From positions 23,647-87,646 of the forward strand of contig JAFXVJ010000043.1 in assembly GCA_017524615.1 (NCBI GenBank): DNA of 64,000 nt, given 5' to 3'. Within the stretch, counting starts at the first letter, position 1. Each line of letters starts with the position of its first letter. This document shows positions 53,124 to 62,494 of the stretch, piece after piece. The notes beneath the pieces were generated by a model. It searched no databases. It saw only the letters and a list, made by a program, of their open reading frames with translations, and was not told the DNA's origin. Made by a program: the position numbers and the translations under genes. Source of the stretch: Clostridia bacterium (lineage in GTDB: Bacteria > Bacillota > Clostridia > Christensenellales > Aristaeellaceae).

Positions 53124-54968
53124 ATGAACGAGATCATCGCCCAGAAGCTGAGCCTGCTGCCGGATTCTCCCGGGTGCTATCAAATGAAGGAAAACGGGAA
53201 AATCATTTATGTGGGCAAGGCTGTCAATTTGAAAAACCGTGTGCGAAGCTATTTCCATGGCCGCGACCACACTCCCAAGGTGGCGGCCATGGTTTCGCAT
53301 ATCACGGATTTCGACATCATCCTGTGCCGGACCAACCTGGAAGCGCTGATCCTGGAATGCAACCTGATCAAGCTGTATAAGCCCTACTACAACATTCTGC
53401 TCAAGGATGACAAGCACTATCCCTACATCCGCCTGAACCTGTCGGAGCCCTATCCCCGGGTCACCCTGGCCCGGCGGCAGGCATCGGACGGAGCCCGGTA
53501 TTTCGGCCCCTACATCGGGGCCACCGCGGTGCGGGAGGTGCTGGAAGCGCTGAAAAAGCTGTTCCCTCTGCGCACCTGCGCCCATCATCTCCCGGAAAAA
53601 GGCCCCAAACGGCCCTGCATGAACTACGAGATCGGCCGGTGTCTGGGCCCTTGCTGCGGCAAATGCACCCAGGAGGAATACCGGGCGGTGGTGCAAAGGG
53701 TGCTGAAATTCCTGGAAGGGAAATTTCAGGATGTGACGGCGGGCCTGGAAAAGGACATGCGGGCCGCCGCGGCCCAGCTGCAGTTTGAAAAGGCCGCCAG
53801 GTTACGGGACCAGATCCGGGACATCGAAGGGCTGATGCAGCGTCAGCAGGCCATTCAGACCAGCGGGGCGGAGCAGGATGTGTTCGCCCTGTGCCAGGAT
53901 GATCTGGACGCGATGGCCCAGGTGCTGTACGTGCGGGGCGGCCGTATCCTGGGCGGCGATTCCTTCGCGCTGCCCCGGGAGGGCAAGGAGGATCCCGGCG
54001 AAGTGCTGTTCGATTTCATCGTGCAGTTTTACGAGGACGAACGCAAGCCTGCCCGGGAGGTGCTGTGCCCCGGCCTGCCCGGCGAAATCAGCGGCGATCT
54101 GGAAGAATGGCTGCGGCGGCAGCGGGGCGGCGCCGTCACGCTGACCGTCCCCCGGCGGGGGGACAAGCGGGCGCTGACCCTGCTGGCGGAAAAAAACGCC
54201 CGGGACGCCCTGGAAAAGCGCAACGCGAAAAAGCAGGTGCAGTACGAGCGCACCCTGGGCGCGGCCGAAGAACTGGCCCGGGCCATCGGCATGGATCATG
54301 TGCCCCACCGCATCGAAGGATACGATATATCCAACACTCAAGGGGCTCAGAACGTGGCGTCGATGGTGGTCTTTATCGACGGGGAGCCCGCCCCCAGGGA
54401 ATACCGGCATTACCGGATCAAATCCTTTGAAGGGGCCAACGATTTCGCATCCATGAATGAAGTGCTTTCCCGCCGCTTCCGCCGCTGCTTTGCGGAGGAT
54501 CCCAAGGAGCGCTGGCCCCTGCCCGATTTGGTGCTGATCGACGGCGGCCCGGAGCAATTGGCCTTCGCCCGGGATGCCATGCGCAGGGAGGGGGCCGACG
54601 TGCCCATGTTCGGCCTGGCCAAGCGGCTGGAGGAAATCTTTTTGCCGGACCGGGTGGATTCCATCCTGATTGACCACCACTCCCCGGCGCTGCATTTGAT
54701 TCAGCGTATCCGCGACGAAGCCCACCGCTTTGCCATCACCTACCACCGGGGATTGCGGGGCAAGGCGAGCGTCCACAGCGCCCTGGAGGATATCCCCGGC
54801 ATCGGGCCCGCCCGCAGGCGCGCCCTGCTGCAATACTTCAAGTCCGTGAAAGCCATCAGGGAAGCGGAATTGGAGGAATTGCAGAAAGCACCCGGCATGA
54901 ACGCCCCGGCGGCGAAGGCCGTCTACGCCTGGGCGCACCCGGAGGATAAGTCCGGGCAGGAGGAATGA
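53124..54968 (+). CDS. uvrC: UvrABC system protein C
   Basis: 614 residues, family-typical. Nucleotide excision nuclease that makes both cuts around the lesion. The GIY-YIG domain (PDSPGCYQMK, IIYVGKAVNLKNRVRSYF) is at 12-95, the UVR motif (FEKAARLRDQIRDIEGL) at about 215-235, the RNase-H-like 5' nuclease in the middle (ISNTQG, VVFIDGEPA, LVLIDGGPEQL), and two helix-hairpin-helix motifs at the end (LEDIPGIGPARRRALL). Its ribosome site is weak; translation is likely coupled with the DUF1292 gene. Confidence 0.97.
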   Translation: MNEIIAQKLSLLPDSPGCYQMKENGKIIYVGKAVNLKNRVRSYFHGRDHTPKVAAMVSHITDFDIILCRTNLEALILECNLIKLYKPYYNILLKDDKHYPYIRLNLSEPYPRVTLARRQASDGARYFGPYIGATAVREVLEALKKLFPLRTCAHHLPEKGPKRPCMNYEIGRCLGPCCGKCTQEEYRAVVQRVLKFLEGKFQDVTAGLEKDMRAAAAQLQFEKAARLRDQIRDIEGLMQRQQAIQTSGAEQDVFALCQDDLDAMAQVLYVRGGRILGGDSFALPREGKEDPGEVLFDFIVQFYEDERKPAREVLCPGLPGEISGDLEEWLRRQRGGAVTLTVPRRGDKRALTLLAEKNARDALEKRNAKKQVQYERTLGAAEELARAIGMDHVPHRIEGYDISNTQGAQNVASMVVFIDGEPAPREYRHYRIKSFEGANDFASMNEVLSRRFRRCFAEDPKERWPLPDLVLIDGGPEQLAFARDAMRREGADVPMFGLAKRLEEIFLPDRVDSILIDHHSPALHLIQRIRDEAHRFAITYHRGLRGKASVHSALEDIPGIGPARRRALLQYFKSVKAIREAELEELQKAPGMNAPAAKAVYAWAHPEDKSGQEE

Positions 54969-55022
54969 CCGCCGCGCCGGGCCTGTCACCCCTTTTTTTC
55001 CCAATATGAAAGGAGAATTTTT

Positions 55023-56018
55023 TTGAGCACATCCCGTTTTGCGTTATTTGTAGACCTGGAAAACTGCGGGGCCAAGGCGGCCACGCTGAACAGCATTCTG
55101 GACAAGGTGAAGATCCGCGGGGACATCCTGCTGGGCAAGGTATACGGCTACACCGACCGGTTCAGCGATCTGAAGGAAGTATTGCTGTCCAACACCTTTA
55201 CCGTGGTGCCCTCCATCCGCTACGGCTTCGCCCAGAAAAACAACGCCGATATCATGCTGGTGATCGACGCCCTGGAGGTGGCCTACACCAACCCGCTGAT
55301 CGACTCCTTCTGCATCGTATCCGGCGACAGCGATTACACCCCCCTGGTGGGGCGCCTAAAGAGCATGGGCAAATTCGTGCTGGGCATCAGCCGCAGCGAG
55401 GTGGCCAGCAGCATTTTCATCAACGCCTGCAATGAATTTCAGTTCCTGGAGACGGTTTCTTCCGTCAGCCGGGACAAGCGCACCCGGAAAACCCAATCCA
55501 AGGACGAGCCGCTGGACGACGCCGGGCTCAACAAGCTGCTGGAGGGCATCCTGGCCGAGCAGTCGGACGAGGATGAAATGTACGCCAGCGAATTGAAAGG
55601 CGTGCTGCTGCGCCTGCGGCCGGATTTCAACGAGAACTCCTTTGGCTGCGCGTACTTCGGCAAGCTGCTGAGCAAGCTGGCGGCCAAGTTCGGCACCATC
55701 AAGGTGCGCAACGACAATTACAATCTGCTGGTATCCCTGAACACCGATGCGCCGGACGAAGGCGGCGGCAAGAAACAGCTGACGCCGGACAACTGGCGCG
55801 CCGCGTTCACCGAGCAATTGCAGCATTATAAGGATGACGGCTTTGAGCGCATCAATCCCTCCATCCTCAAGGCGGATATCCAGGCCGCTTTCCCCGATTT
55901 TACCGAGCGGGCGATCGGCTTCAAGCGTTTTTCCGATGTGCTCAAGCAGATGGAAAAGGAAAAGCTGCTGAAGCTGGAATTGGACGGGCAAAACAATATG
56001 CTGATCAAAATGCTGTGA
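55023..56018 (+). CDS. NYN-domain protein with two LOTUS/OST-HTH domains
   Basis: 331 residues from a TTG start with AGGAG 7 bases upstream. The N-terminal NYN (PIN-like) domain (about 5-150: FALFVDLENCGAKA, KNNADIMLVIDALE, FCIVSGDSDYTPLVGRLKSMGKFVLGI) has the acidic residues of a metal-dependent ribonuclease, and two LOTUS domains follow (about 165-245 and 255-331; LSKLAAKFG, FSDVLKQMEKEKLLKL) that bind RNA, in particular G-rich RNA in other systems. Substrate not known. It stands alone 54 bases after uvrC. Confidence 0.88.
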   Translation: MSTSRFALFVDLENCGAKAATLNSILDKVKIRGDILLGKVYGYTDRFSDLKEVLLSNTFTVVPSIRYGFAQKNNADIMLVIDALEVAYTNPLIDSFCIVSGDSDYTPLVGRLKSMGKFVLGISRSEVASSIFINACNEFQFLETVSSVSRDKRTRKTQSKDEPLDDAGLNKLLEGILAEQSDEDEMYASELKGVLLRLRPDFNENSFGCAYFGKLLSKLAAKFGTIKVRNDNYNLLVSLNTDAPDEGGGKKQLTPDNWRAAFTEQLQHYKDDGFERINPSILKADIQAAFPDFTERAIGFKRFSDVLKQMEKEKLLKLELDGQNNMLIKML

Positions 56019-56063
56019 TGCTTTGGAAAACTGTCTGAACGGAACAAAAAGGAGGCTGCTGCC

Positions 56064-56630
56064 GTGAAACGGATCTTCTGCGCGCTGATGGCGGGCATCC
56101 TGGCTTGGGGCGCGTGTATTGCCGTCTTCGCGGAGGGAAGGAAAGCGCAGGAAGAGGAACCGGCCGTATTGCAGTGTCTGCAGGAAGCAATGGAGAAAGT
56201 CAGGACGTTCGTCTTTGGCGGCAGTGAAGATACGCCGCCTGAAAAATGGCTGAAACAATGGAAAAAGTCCAGGGCGTATGCGGCGCAAGCCTCCCTGTAC
56301 GTCATAAGCGATGAACCCATTACCGACTTAAATGCCTACTTCCAAAGCATCGATATGGACGCTTACATCACTGCCTTGTCCTCGGATGAGGCGCTGGAAG
56401 AAATCCTGTCCCAATTGTATTTGGATATGCCGCTGGAAGAATTCCGTGAACGGATCTTCTTCTATCGTCCGCCTGACACGCAGCTCATCGAGATTTACAT
56501 GGTGTCTTTGCATAGCGCACGGGAAGCGGTCACCTTGCTGAATAAGGCCATCCCTGTCTGCACAGCGTTCATCAAGAACAGGATGAACTGGCCTGAGCCC
56601 ATAGTGATGTCGGTGCCTGCGATGCCGTAG
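56064..56630 (+). CDS. Exported protein resembling the extracellular part of a Wzz chain-length regulator
   Basis: 188 residues from a GTG start with AAGGAGG 8 bases upstream. Signal peptide (about 1-23, ALMAGILAWGACIAVFA/E). The mature part (ASLYVISDEPITDLNAYFQ, SDEALEEILSQLYL, MPLEEFRERIFFYRPPDTQLIEIYM, AREAVTLLNKA) matches the pattern of the periplasmic or extracellular domain of Wzz/YveK polysaccharide co-polymerases, where dimer-forming beta-alpha units control chain length. The usual second transmembrane helix is absent, so it is a soluble homologue, perhaps a regulator or partner. A GT2 glycosyltransferase follows 68 bases later, which supports an envelope polysaccharide role (inference). 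Confidence 0.6.
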   Translation: MKRIFCALMAGILAWGACIAVFAEGRKAQEEEPAVLQCLQEAMEKVRTFVFGGSEDTPPEKWLKQWKKSRAYAAQASLYVISDEPITDLNAYFQSIDMDAYITALSSDEALEEILSQLYLDMPLEEFRERIFFYRPPDTQLIEIYMVSLHSAREAVTLLNKAIPVCTAFIKNRMNWPEPIVMSVPAMP

Positions 56631-56698
56631 GATTCGGGAAGAAACTGCCACGCTTGTTCGTCTTGATGGTGAACAAACACTTGAAAGGGGGATGAACC

Positions 56699-57634
56699 AT
56701 GAACCCCGTGTATTCCATCATCGTGCCCTGCTACAATGAGGAGGCCGTGCTGGGCGAAACCCACAAGCGGCTGACGAAGGTCATGACCGACATGGGCGAA
56801 AGCTACGAAATCGTGTATGTCAACGATGGCTCCCGGGATGAAACGGGAAATATCCTGCGGAAACTGGCGGCGGAGGACGATCACGTCCGCGCCATCATGT
56901 TTGCCCGGAACGCCGGCCACCAAATGGCGGTGACCGCAGGGCTGGATTATGCCAGCGGCGACGCCGTCGTGATCATCGACGCCGATTTGCAGGATCCACC
57001 GGAACTGATTCCGCAGATGGCGGAAAAATGGAAGGACGGCGCGCAGGTGGTGGCCGCGCAGCGAAACAAGCGGGCGGGGGAGACGGCGTTCAAAAAAATC
57101 ACCGCCAGCGCGTATTACAAGCTGCTCAACTGGCTCACCGGCGGCATGGTGCCCCGGGATACCGGGGATTTCCGGCTGGTGGACCGGCGGGTGGCGGACG
57201 TGATCCGGGGCATGCCGGAGCATAACCGCTTCCTGCGGGGCATGTTCGCCTCCGTGGGCTTCCGGCAGGAATCCATCCGCTATGACCGGGACAAGCGTTT
57301 CGCGGGGGAGACCCACTATCCCCTGAAAAAAATGCTGAAGCTGGCGGCGGACGGCGTGTTTTCGTTCTCCAAAAAACCGCTGAAAGCCATCACGGCGGTG
57401 GGCCTGCTGCTGCTGCTGGCGGGCGGATTGGGGCTGCTGGCGCTGCTGATTCTGCTGCTCTGCGGCCGGCACGGCGGGCTGTGGTGGATGGCGGCGCTGA
57501 ACGGGGCCCTCACCGGCACGGTGCTCACTGCTCTGGGCATCCTGGGCGAATATGTGGGCCGGATTTACGATGAAAGCAGGGGACGGCCGCTGTACATCGT
57601 GGCGGACGCCCTGGGCTTTGATGAGGAACAGTGA
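56699..57634 (+). CDS. GT2 glycosyltransferase of the DPM1/GtrB type
   Basis: 311 residues. The GT2 domain has the nucleotide-sugar motifs SIIVPCYNEEAVL, VNDGSRDET and DADLQDPPEL (metal-binding DxD), and the membrane-proximal RGMFASVGFRQESIRYDR segment. Two C-terminal helices (about 228-255 and 260-285) anchor it, as in GtrB and YkcC, which move a sugar onto undecaprenyl phosphate. The product would feed glycosylation of wall polymers or proteins; no flippase is adjacent. Confidence 0.9.
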   Translation: MNPVYSIIVPCYNEEAVLGETHKRLTKVMTDMGESYEIVYVNDGSRDETGNILRKLAAEDDHVRAIMFARNAGHQMAVTAGLDYASGDAVVIIDADLQDPPELIPQMAEKWKDGAQVVAAQRNKRAGETAFKKITASAYYKLLNWLTGGMVPRDTGDFRLVDRRVADVIRGMPEHNRFLRGMFASVGFRQESIRYDRDKRFAGETHYPLKKMLKLAADGVFSFSKKPLKAITAVGLLLLLAGGLGLLALLILLLCGRHGGLWWMAALNGALTGTVLTALGILGEYVGRIYDESRGRPLYIVADALGFDEEQ

Positions 57635-57665
57635 CGAAAGACAAAAAATGAAAGGAGCCTGATTT

Positions 57666-60536
57666 ATGAATCCCGGAACCATTCTGCACGGCTTTGAGCT
57701 GAAGTATTCCCAGCCCCTTCCCGAACTGAAAGCCACCCTGCACCGGTTTACCTATCAGAAAAACGGCGCGGACACCATCTGGCTGGAAAGGGACGACGAC
57801 AACAAATCCTTTTCCATCGCTTTCAAAACCGTGCCCCAGGACAGTACGGGCGTGTTCCATATCCTGGAGCATTCGGTGCTGAACGGATCGGAAAAGTACC
57901 CCCTGCGGGAGCCTTTCGTGGATTTGCTGAAAAGCTCCCTGGCCACCTTTCTCAACGCTATGACCTTCCCGGACAAGACCATGTATCCCGTGTCTTCCCG
58001 CAACGATAAGGATTTTCTCAATCTGATCGACGTGTATATGGACGCGGTGCTGCATCCCCTGTCCCTCAGGGATCCCCATTCCTTCCGGCAGGAGGGCTGG
58101 CATTACGAACTGGACAGCGCCGACGGCGAACTGACCATCAACGGCGTGGTATTCAATGAAATGAAGGGCGCTTACACCTCTCAGGATGAGATGATCCGGG
58201 ATCAGATCAACGTGCAGCTGTATCCCGACAATTGCTACGGCTGCGATTCCGGCGGCAACCCGGACCACATTCCGGAACTGACCTATGAACAGTATCTGGC
58301 CAATCATCGCCGGTTCTATCATCCCTCCAACGCTTACATCTTCCTGGATGGCAAGGTGGATCTGGACGCGGTGTTTGCCAAGCTGGACGGCTTCCTCAGC
58401 CCCTATGACCGCATCGACCCCGACGCAGACATCGCGATGCAGTCTCCCATCGCCCCGGCGGATAAAACGGTGTATTACGCGATAGGGCCGGACGATGATG
58501 AAAAGAATAAAGCCCTGCTGGGCGAGGGTTGGGTGTACGGCCGGTTCGATGAGCTGGAAAAGAACCTGGCGGTGTCGGCGCTGGTGGATGTGCTGGCCGG
58601 CTCCAATGACGCGCCCCTGACCCGGGCGCTGCTGGATGCGGGGCTGTGCGAGGATGTGGCCCTGGAGCAAAGCGATGGCCGGCAGCAGATGCATGTGCAT
58701 CTGGTGCTGAAAAACTGCGATCCCGATAAGCGGGAAGAAATCTGGGCGCTGGTGGATGATGTGCTCCGGCAGCAGGCGGAGCAGGGCCTGGACAAAAAAC
58801 GGCTGAACAGCGTGCTGAGCCGCATGGAATTCTTGAACCGGGAGAAGGATTTCGGCCGGATATCGAAGGGCTTGATCTATGCCATTATCAGCATGAATAC
58901 CTGGCTGTACGGCGGCGATCCCGCTGCGCCCCTGAGCCAGGAAACGCTGTTCCCGTCCCTGTATGCCATGGTGGGAGAGGGCGGCTTCGAGCAGCTGCTG
59001 CGGGAAGTGCTCCTGGAAAACAGGCATCATGCCCGGGTGATTATGCTGCCCTCCAAAACCATCGCCGGGGAAAAGCGCGAAGCGGAAAAGCGGCGCCTGG
59101 CCGCCGTGAAGGCGGGCTGGAGCGATCAGCAGGTGCAGCAGGTGATCAGCGATTTTGCCGCCCTGCGGGAACGCCAGAGCCGCCCGGACACGCCTGAACA
59201 GCAGGCCGCCCTGCCCCGGCTGTCCCTGAGCGACATTCCCGAAACGTGCGCCCCGGTGCCCAACCGGACAGCGAAGATCGAAGATACGGCGCTGCTGCAT
59301 CAGGATGTGGATACCGCCGGGATCAGTTACCTGACGATGTACTTCTCTTTGGCCGATTTCACCGCGGAGGAGCTGAGCCGCGCGGCCATCCTGGCTCCGC
59401 TGATGGGCAATATCGCCACCGAGCATTACGACGTGGCCGCCCTGAAATCCGAAACCAATGAAAAGCTGGGCCGCCTGGCCATCTTCCCTCAGATTCACGC
59501 CGGCCGCAAGCAGGCGGGGGCTTTCGTCACCGTCAATATCGCCGTGCTGGAAAGCCACAAGCAGGATGCCGTGGCCCTGGCGGACGAGATTCTCAATCAT
59601 TCCCTGTTCACCGACGAAGCCTATATCCTGAACCTGATTCGCCAGAACCGCATCGGCATGGAGCAGGCCATCATGATGCAGGGCAACGCCTACGCCGCCC
59701 GCCACGCCTCCGCGGCGCTGTCCCCCGTGGGGGCCATGAGCGAGCATTTCCAGGGCATGAGCTTGCTGCGGCAGCTGCAAAAGGAAGAAAAAGCGTTCGG
59801 GCCTGACACCCTGCGCTGGATGGATGCGCTGGCAAAGAGAATCTTCACCCGGGAACGGGTCACCCTGAGCCTGACCGGCCCGATGGATGAAGCCTGGCTG
59901 CGGGCCGCCCGGGATGTGCTGCGGTCAGCGCCCATGGGTGAGCCTGTGGCGCTGACGCCTCTGCAGGGGAAGGCCGACGGCTTCATGATCCCCTCTGAAA
60001 TCGGCTTTGCCGCCCGTGTGGCGGATCTGCCTGCCGATAATCGCGGCGCGGTACAGGTGGCGGCTCAATTCCTCACGTTCGATTTCCTGTGGAATGTGAT
60101 CCGCGTCAAGGGCGGCGCATATGGCACCGGTTTCCGGAGCACGGAAACGGGCACCATGGAGATCACATCCTTCCGGGATCCCAATGCGGCGCAATCCCTG
60201 CGCAGCTTCTGCCAGACCGCCGATGCCCTGCGCGCCTTCTGCCAGAGCGACGCCGATCTGACCCAGTATATCATCAGCACCATCGGCGGCATCGATCCCC
60301 TCCGCACGCCCCGCTCCATCGGCGTGGAAGCCGCCTGGATGTATTTCAGCGGAACCACCGAGGAGGAACGCATGCAGGAGTGGAATCAGGTGCTGCATAC
60401 CACCAAGGCGCAGTTGCTGGCCTTTGCGGATGTTCTGCATACGGCCTGCGCCCGGTCCAGTGTTTGCGTGATCGGCGGGCAGACCAGTCTGGATGCCTGC
60501 GGCGATCAGCTGAACCATATTGAATCCGTGCAGTGA
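57666..60536 (+). CDS. M16C-family metallopeptidase (presequence protease-like)
   Basis: 956 residues, family-typical. The inverted zinc motif HILEH (about 61-65) with the distal Glu in NEMKGAYTSQDEM marks the active N-terminal half; the second half is inactive, as usual for this pitrilysin subfamily. It degrades peptides up to about 70 residues in a closed chamber. No signal peptide. AAAGGAG precedes the ATG closely. A terminator follows at 60633. Confidence 0.93.
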   Translation: MNPGTILHGFELKYSQPLPELKATLHRFTYQKNGADTIWLERDDDNKSFSIAFKTVPQDSTGVFHILEHSVLNGSEKYPLREPFVDLLKSSLATFLNAMTFPDKTMYPVSSRNDKDFLNLIDVYMDAVLHPLSLRDPHSFRQEGWHYELDSADGELTINGVVFNEMKGAYTSQDEMIRDQINVQLYPDNCYGCDSGGNPDHIPELTYEQYLANHRRFYHPSNAYIFLDGKVDLDAVFAKLDGFLSPYDRIDPDADIAMQSPIAPADKTVYYAIGPDDDEKNKALLGEGWVYGRFDELEKNLAVSALVDVLAGSNDAPLTRALLDAGLCEDVALEQSDGRQQMHVHLVLKNCDPDKREEIWALVDDVLRQQAEQGLDKKRLNSVLSRMEFLNREKDFGRISKGLIYAIISMNTWLYGGDPAAPLSQETLFPSLYAMVGEGGFEQLLREVLLENRHHARVIMLPSKTIAGEKREAEKRRLAAVKAGWSDQQVQQVISDFAALRERQSRPDTPEQQAALPRLSLSDIPETCAPVPNRTAKIEDTALLHQDVDTAGISYLTMYFSLADFTAEELSRAAILAPLMGNIATEHYDVAALKSETNEKLGRLAIFPQIHAGRKQAGAFVTVNIAVLESHKQDAVALADEILNHSLFTDEAYILNLIRQNRIGMEQAIMMQGNAYAARHASAALSPVGAMSEHFQGMSLLRQLQKEEKAFGPDTLRWMDALAKRIFTRERVTLSLTGPMDEAWLRAARDVLRSAPMGEPVALTPLQGKADGFMIPSEIGFAARVADLPADNRGAVQVAAQFLTFDFLWNVIRVKGGAYGTGFRSTETGTMEITSFRDPNAAQSLRSFCQTADALRAFCQSDADLTQYIISTIGGIDPLRTPRSIGVEAAWMYFSGTTEEERMQEWNQVLHTTKAQLLAFADVLHTACARSSVCVIGGQTSLDACGDQLNHIESVQ

Positions 60537-60632
60537 CGGGACGGCGTCCCGCGGGCGCTGCCCCGGAATCACCGTCCGCGGGCATCGCAATCTTTGATGA
60601 TTCGGATCCAAACGCATACCGGCAATGAAAAA

Positions 60633-60672
60633 CGGGACTGTTGCAGCGGTTTGAAAAGCTGCAACAGTCCCG
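60633..60672. terminator. Terminator after the M16C gene
   Basis: CGGGACTGTTGCAGC (60633-60647) pairs perfectly with GCTGCAACAGTCCCG (60658-60672), then CTTTAT. The type-1 repeat copy D begins 8 bases later. Confidence 0.8.
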
Positions 60673-60679
60673 CTTTATG

Positions 60680-60820
60680 TTCTTCACGGATTGTGAGGGA
60701 AATAAAAAAACCTTCGGCGTCATCCCGAGCGCAGCGAAGCCGGGAGGTGAAGCGCAGTCGAGGGATCCATGCGTGCATCCGGCAAACAGATCTTTCGACT
60801 CCGTTCCGCTTTTCGCTCCC
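60680..60820. repeat. Type-1 inverted-repeat element, copy D, right end missing
   Basis: Left end TTCTTCACGGA (60680-60690), internal GTCATCCCGAGCG and AGATCTTTCGACTCCG are present, but after TTCGCTCC at about 60820 the sequence departs from copies A-C and the right end is absent. The truncated end lies 50 bases before the carboxypeptidase stop. Confidence 0.75.
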
Positions 60821-60871
60821 CGGCGTCCCTCCCTGTCACTGGCAGGTGCCGGGTGTTTTTCGCAGGCCGCT

Positions 60872-62335
60872 TCACCTGTAATACCGGCTGGTGGGCTTGA
60901 AGGTTTTCACGTGCGTGCGTTTTTTCATCAGCCGAAGCAGCAGCTTGAGCACCCGAATGGCCACATACACTGCCAGAATGGGCAGCAGCACATACAGCAC
61001 CACCAATTCCACTGTCAGCCGCGGGAAGGGGTTCGGGTCGTTTTCGGCGGCGGCGACGATTTGATCAATGGTGGGGGCGATGTTATCCCGGGCGGCGATG
61101 GAACGGGAGGCAATCAGCTCGTAAACCACAGGATTGCTGCGCTCCGGATAATAGGTCAACGTGCCCATCACTTCCCCTTCCTGGATGGGCGCCTGGAAAT
61201 CCCGGGTGAATTCGGTGACGGTGATGGTGGAAAAATTCTGTACCCAGTAATCCACCTGCTGCTGGGTGGTAACGACCAGATCGGAAGCATCGGTGGAGGT
61301 CATGCGCAGGTTCAGCGTCAGGCGGCCCACCTGGGGGTCGTCCAGCGCGAAGCCCCGTATCTCCACCACCCGGGGGTTCATCATGTAGATTTCGGCGATG
61401 CTGGTGCTCAAAAACTGTGAGAATCCGTAGTCCATCAAGCGGCGGGCATCAGTGTAGCGGGAGCCGTCGGACGTGGAGCCCAGCACCACGGCAATCAGGT
61501 TGACGCCGTCCTTGCTGGCGGAAGCCACCAGGCAGTTGCCGGCGGCGGAGGTGGTGCCCGTCTTAACGCCGGTGGAGTATTCGTAATAGCGGCCGGCCTT
61601 GCTTTCCTCCGTCGGCTTGTTCACGAAATTGTTGCGGTTGACGATGGTGCGGTTCCGGTAGACATTGTCCCGGGGCATGATATGCTCCTTGGCCAGCACG
61701 ATTTGCCGGAAGGTTTCATTCTGCATGGCCACGCGGGTCAGAATGGCCAGATCCCGGGCGGTGGTGAAGTGATTGTCGTCGTGCAGGCCGTTGGCGTTGA
61801 CAAAGTGCGTGTTGGTGCAGCCCAGGGAATAGGCGGCCTGGTTCATCAGCTGCACATAGGTTTCCTCCGACCCGGCCAGCCCCTCGGCAATGGCCGTTGC
61901 GGCGTCGTTGCCGGAGGGCAGGATGGCGGCGTAGCACAGATCAATCAGCGCCACCTGCTCCCCAGCCGCCAGCTTGGCCGATGATTCGTCGGGGGCCAGG
62001 TTCACGGCGTTTTCGCTGACGGTCAGCTTGGTTTGCAGCTTATCGTACATGGTCTCGCCCGGAAGCTGCTCCGCCAGGGTCAGGGCCAGCCATACGGTGA
62101 GGATTTTGGTGGTGGAGGCGGGATAGAGCGGTTCATCGGCCTTTTTTTCAAAAATCACTTCGCCGGAGTCCGCCTCGATCAGGATCACCGCGGTGGCGGA
62201 CAGGTGGCCTTCCTCCAGGATCTCGGGATAATCGGGGTTGTAGTCATCGGCCTTGGCGGGCAGGGCAAAAATGGGCAGCAGAAGCAAGGCTGCCATCAGC
62301 AGCCCGGCCAGTCGTTGCGCCGTTCCTCGCCTCAT
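60872..62335 (-). CDS. D-alanyl-D-alanine carboxypeptidase (S11, DacA/DacF type)
   Basis: 487 residues. Penicillin-binding protein that trims the terminal D-Ala of the stem peptide. Signal peptide (about 8-29: LAGLLMAALLLLPIFALPAKA). Active site: S-x-x-K in PASTTKILT (about 73), SGN in LPSGNDAAT, and KTG in TGVKTGTTSAAG. A beta-rich C-terminal domain and a final membrane helix (LTVELVVLYVLLPILAVYVAI) attach it to the membrane. GGAGG is 5 bases before the ATG at 62335, a longer open frame upstream is not needed. Confidence 0.94.
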   Translation of the reverse strand: MRRGTAQRLAGLLMAALLLLPIFALPAKADDYNPDYPEILEEGHLSATAVILIEADSGEVIFEKKADEPLYPASTTKILTVWLALTLAEQLPGETMYDKLQTKLTVSENAVNLAPDESSAKLAAGEQVALIDLCYAAILPSGNDAATAIAEGLAGSEETYVQLMNQAAYSLGCTNTHFVNANGLHDDNHFTTARDLAILTRVAMQNETFRQIVLAKEHIMPRDNVYRNRTIVNRNNFVNKPTEESKAGRYYEYSTGVKTGTTSAAGNCLVASASKDGVNLIAVVLGSTSDGSRYTDARRLMDYGFSQFLSTSIAEIYMMNPRVVEIRGFALDDPQVGRLTLNLRMTSTDASDLVVTTQQQVDYWVQNFSTITVTEFTRDFQAPIQEGEVMGTLTYYPERSNPVVYELIASRSIAARDNIAPTIDQIVAAAENDPNPFPRLTVELVVLYVLLPILAVYVAIRVLKLLLRLMKKRTHVKTFKPTSRYYR

Positions 62336-62494
62336 GTGCTCCTCCCGCGTTCGTAAAGAATTTGAAACACAGTCTTGATGTTTAGACCTTAATGCTCGGC
62401 GTGCGCCCATTCGCGCCCACCGGGACAGAAAGCCGCGCTTTCTTCGCTATCATACCATAATAATCCCGGGTTGTACAGGCCGAGTTTCGGCGCG

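Noticed and set aside
60900-60915. parS site
   Set aside because: TTTTCACGTGCG matches only half of the parS palindrome and lies in the coding sequence of the carboxypeptidase.
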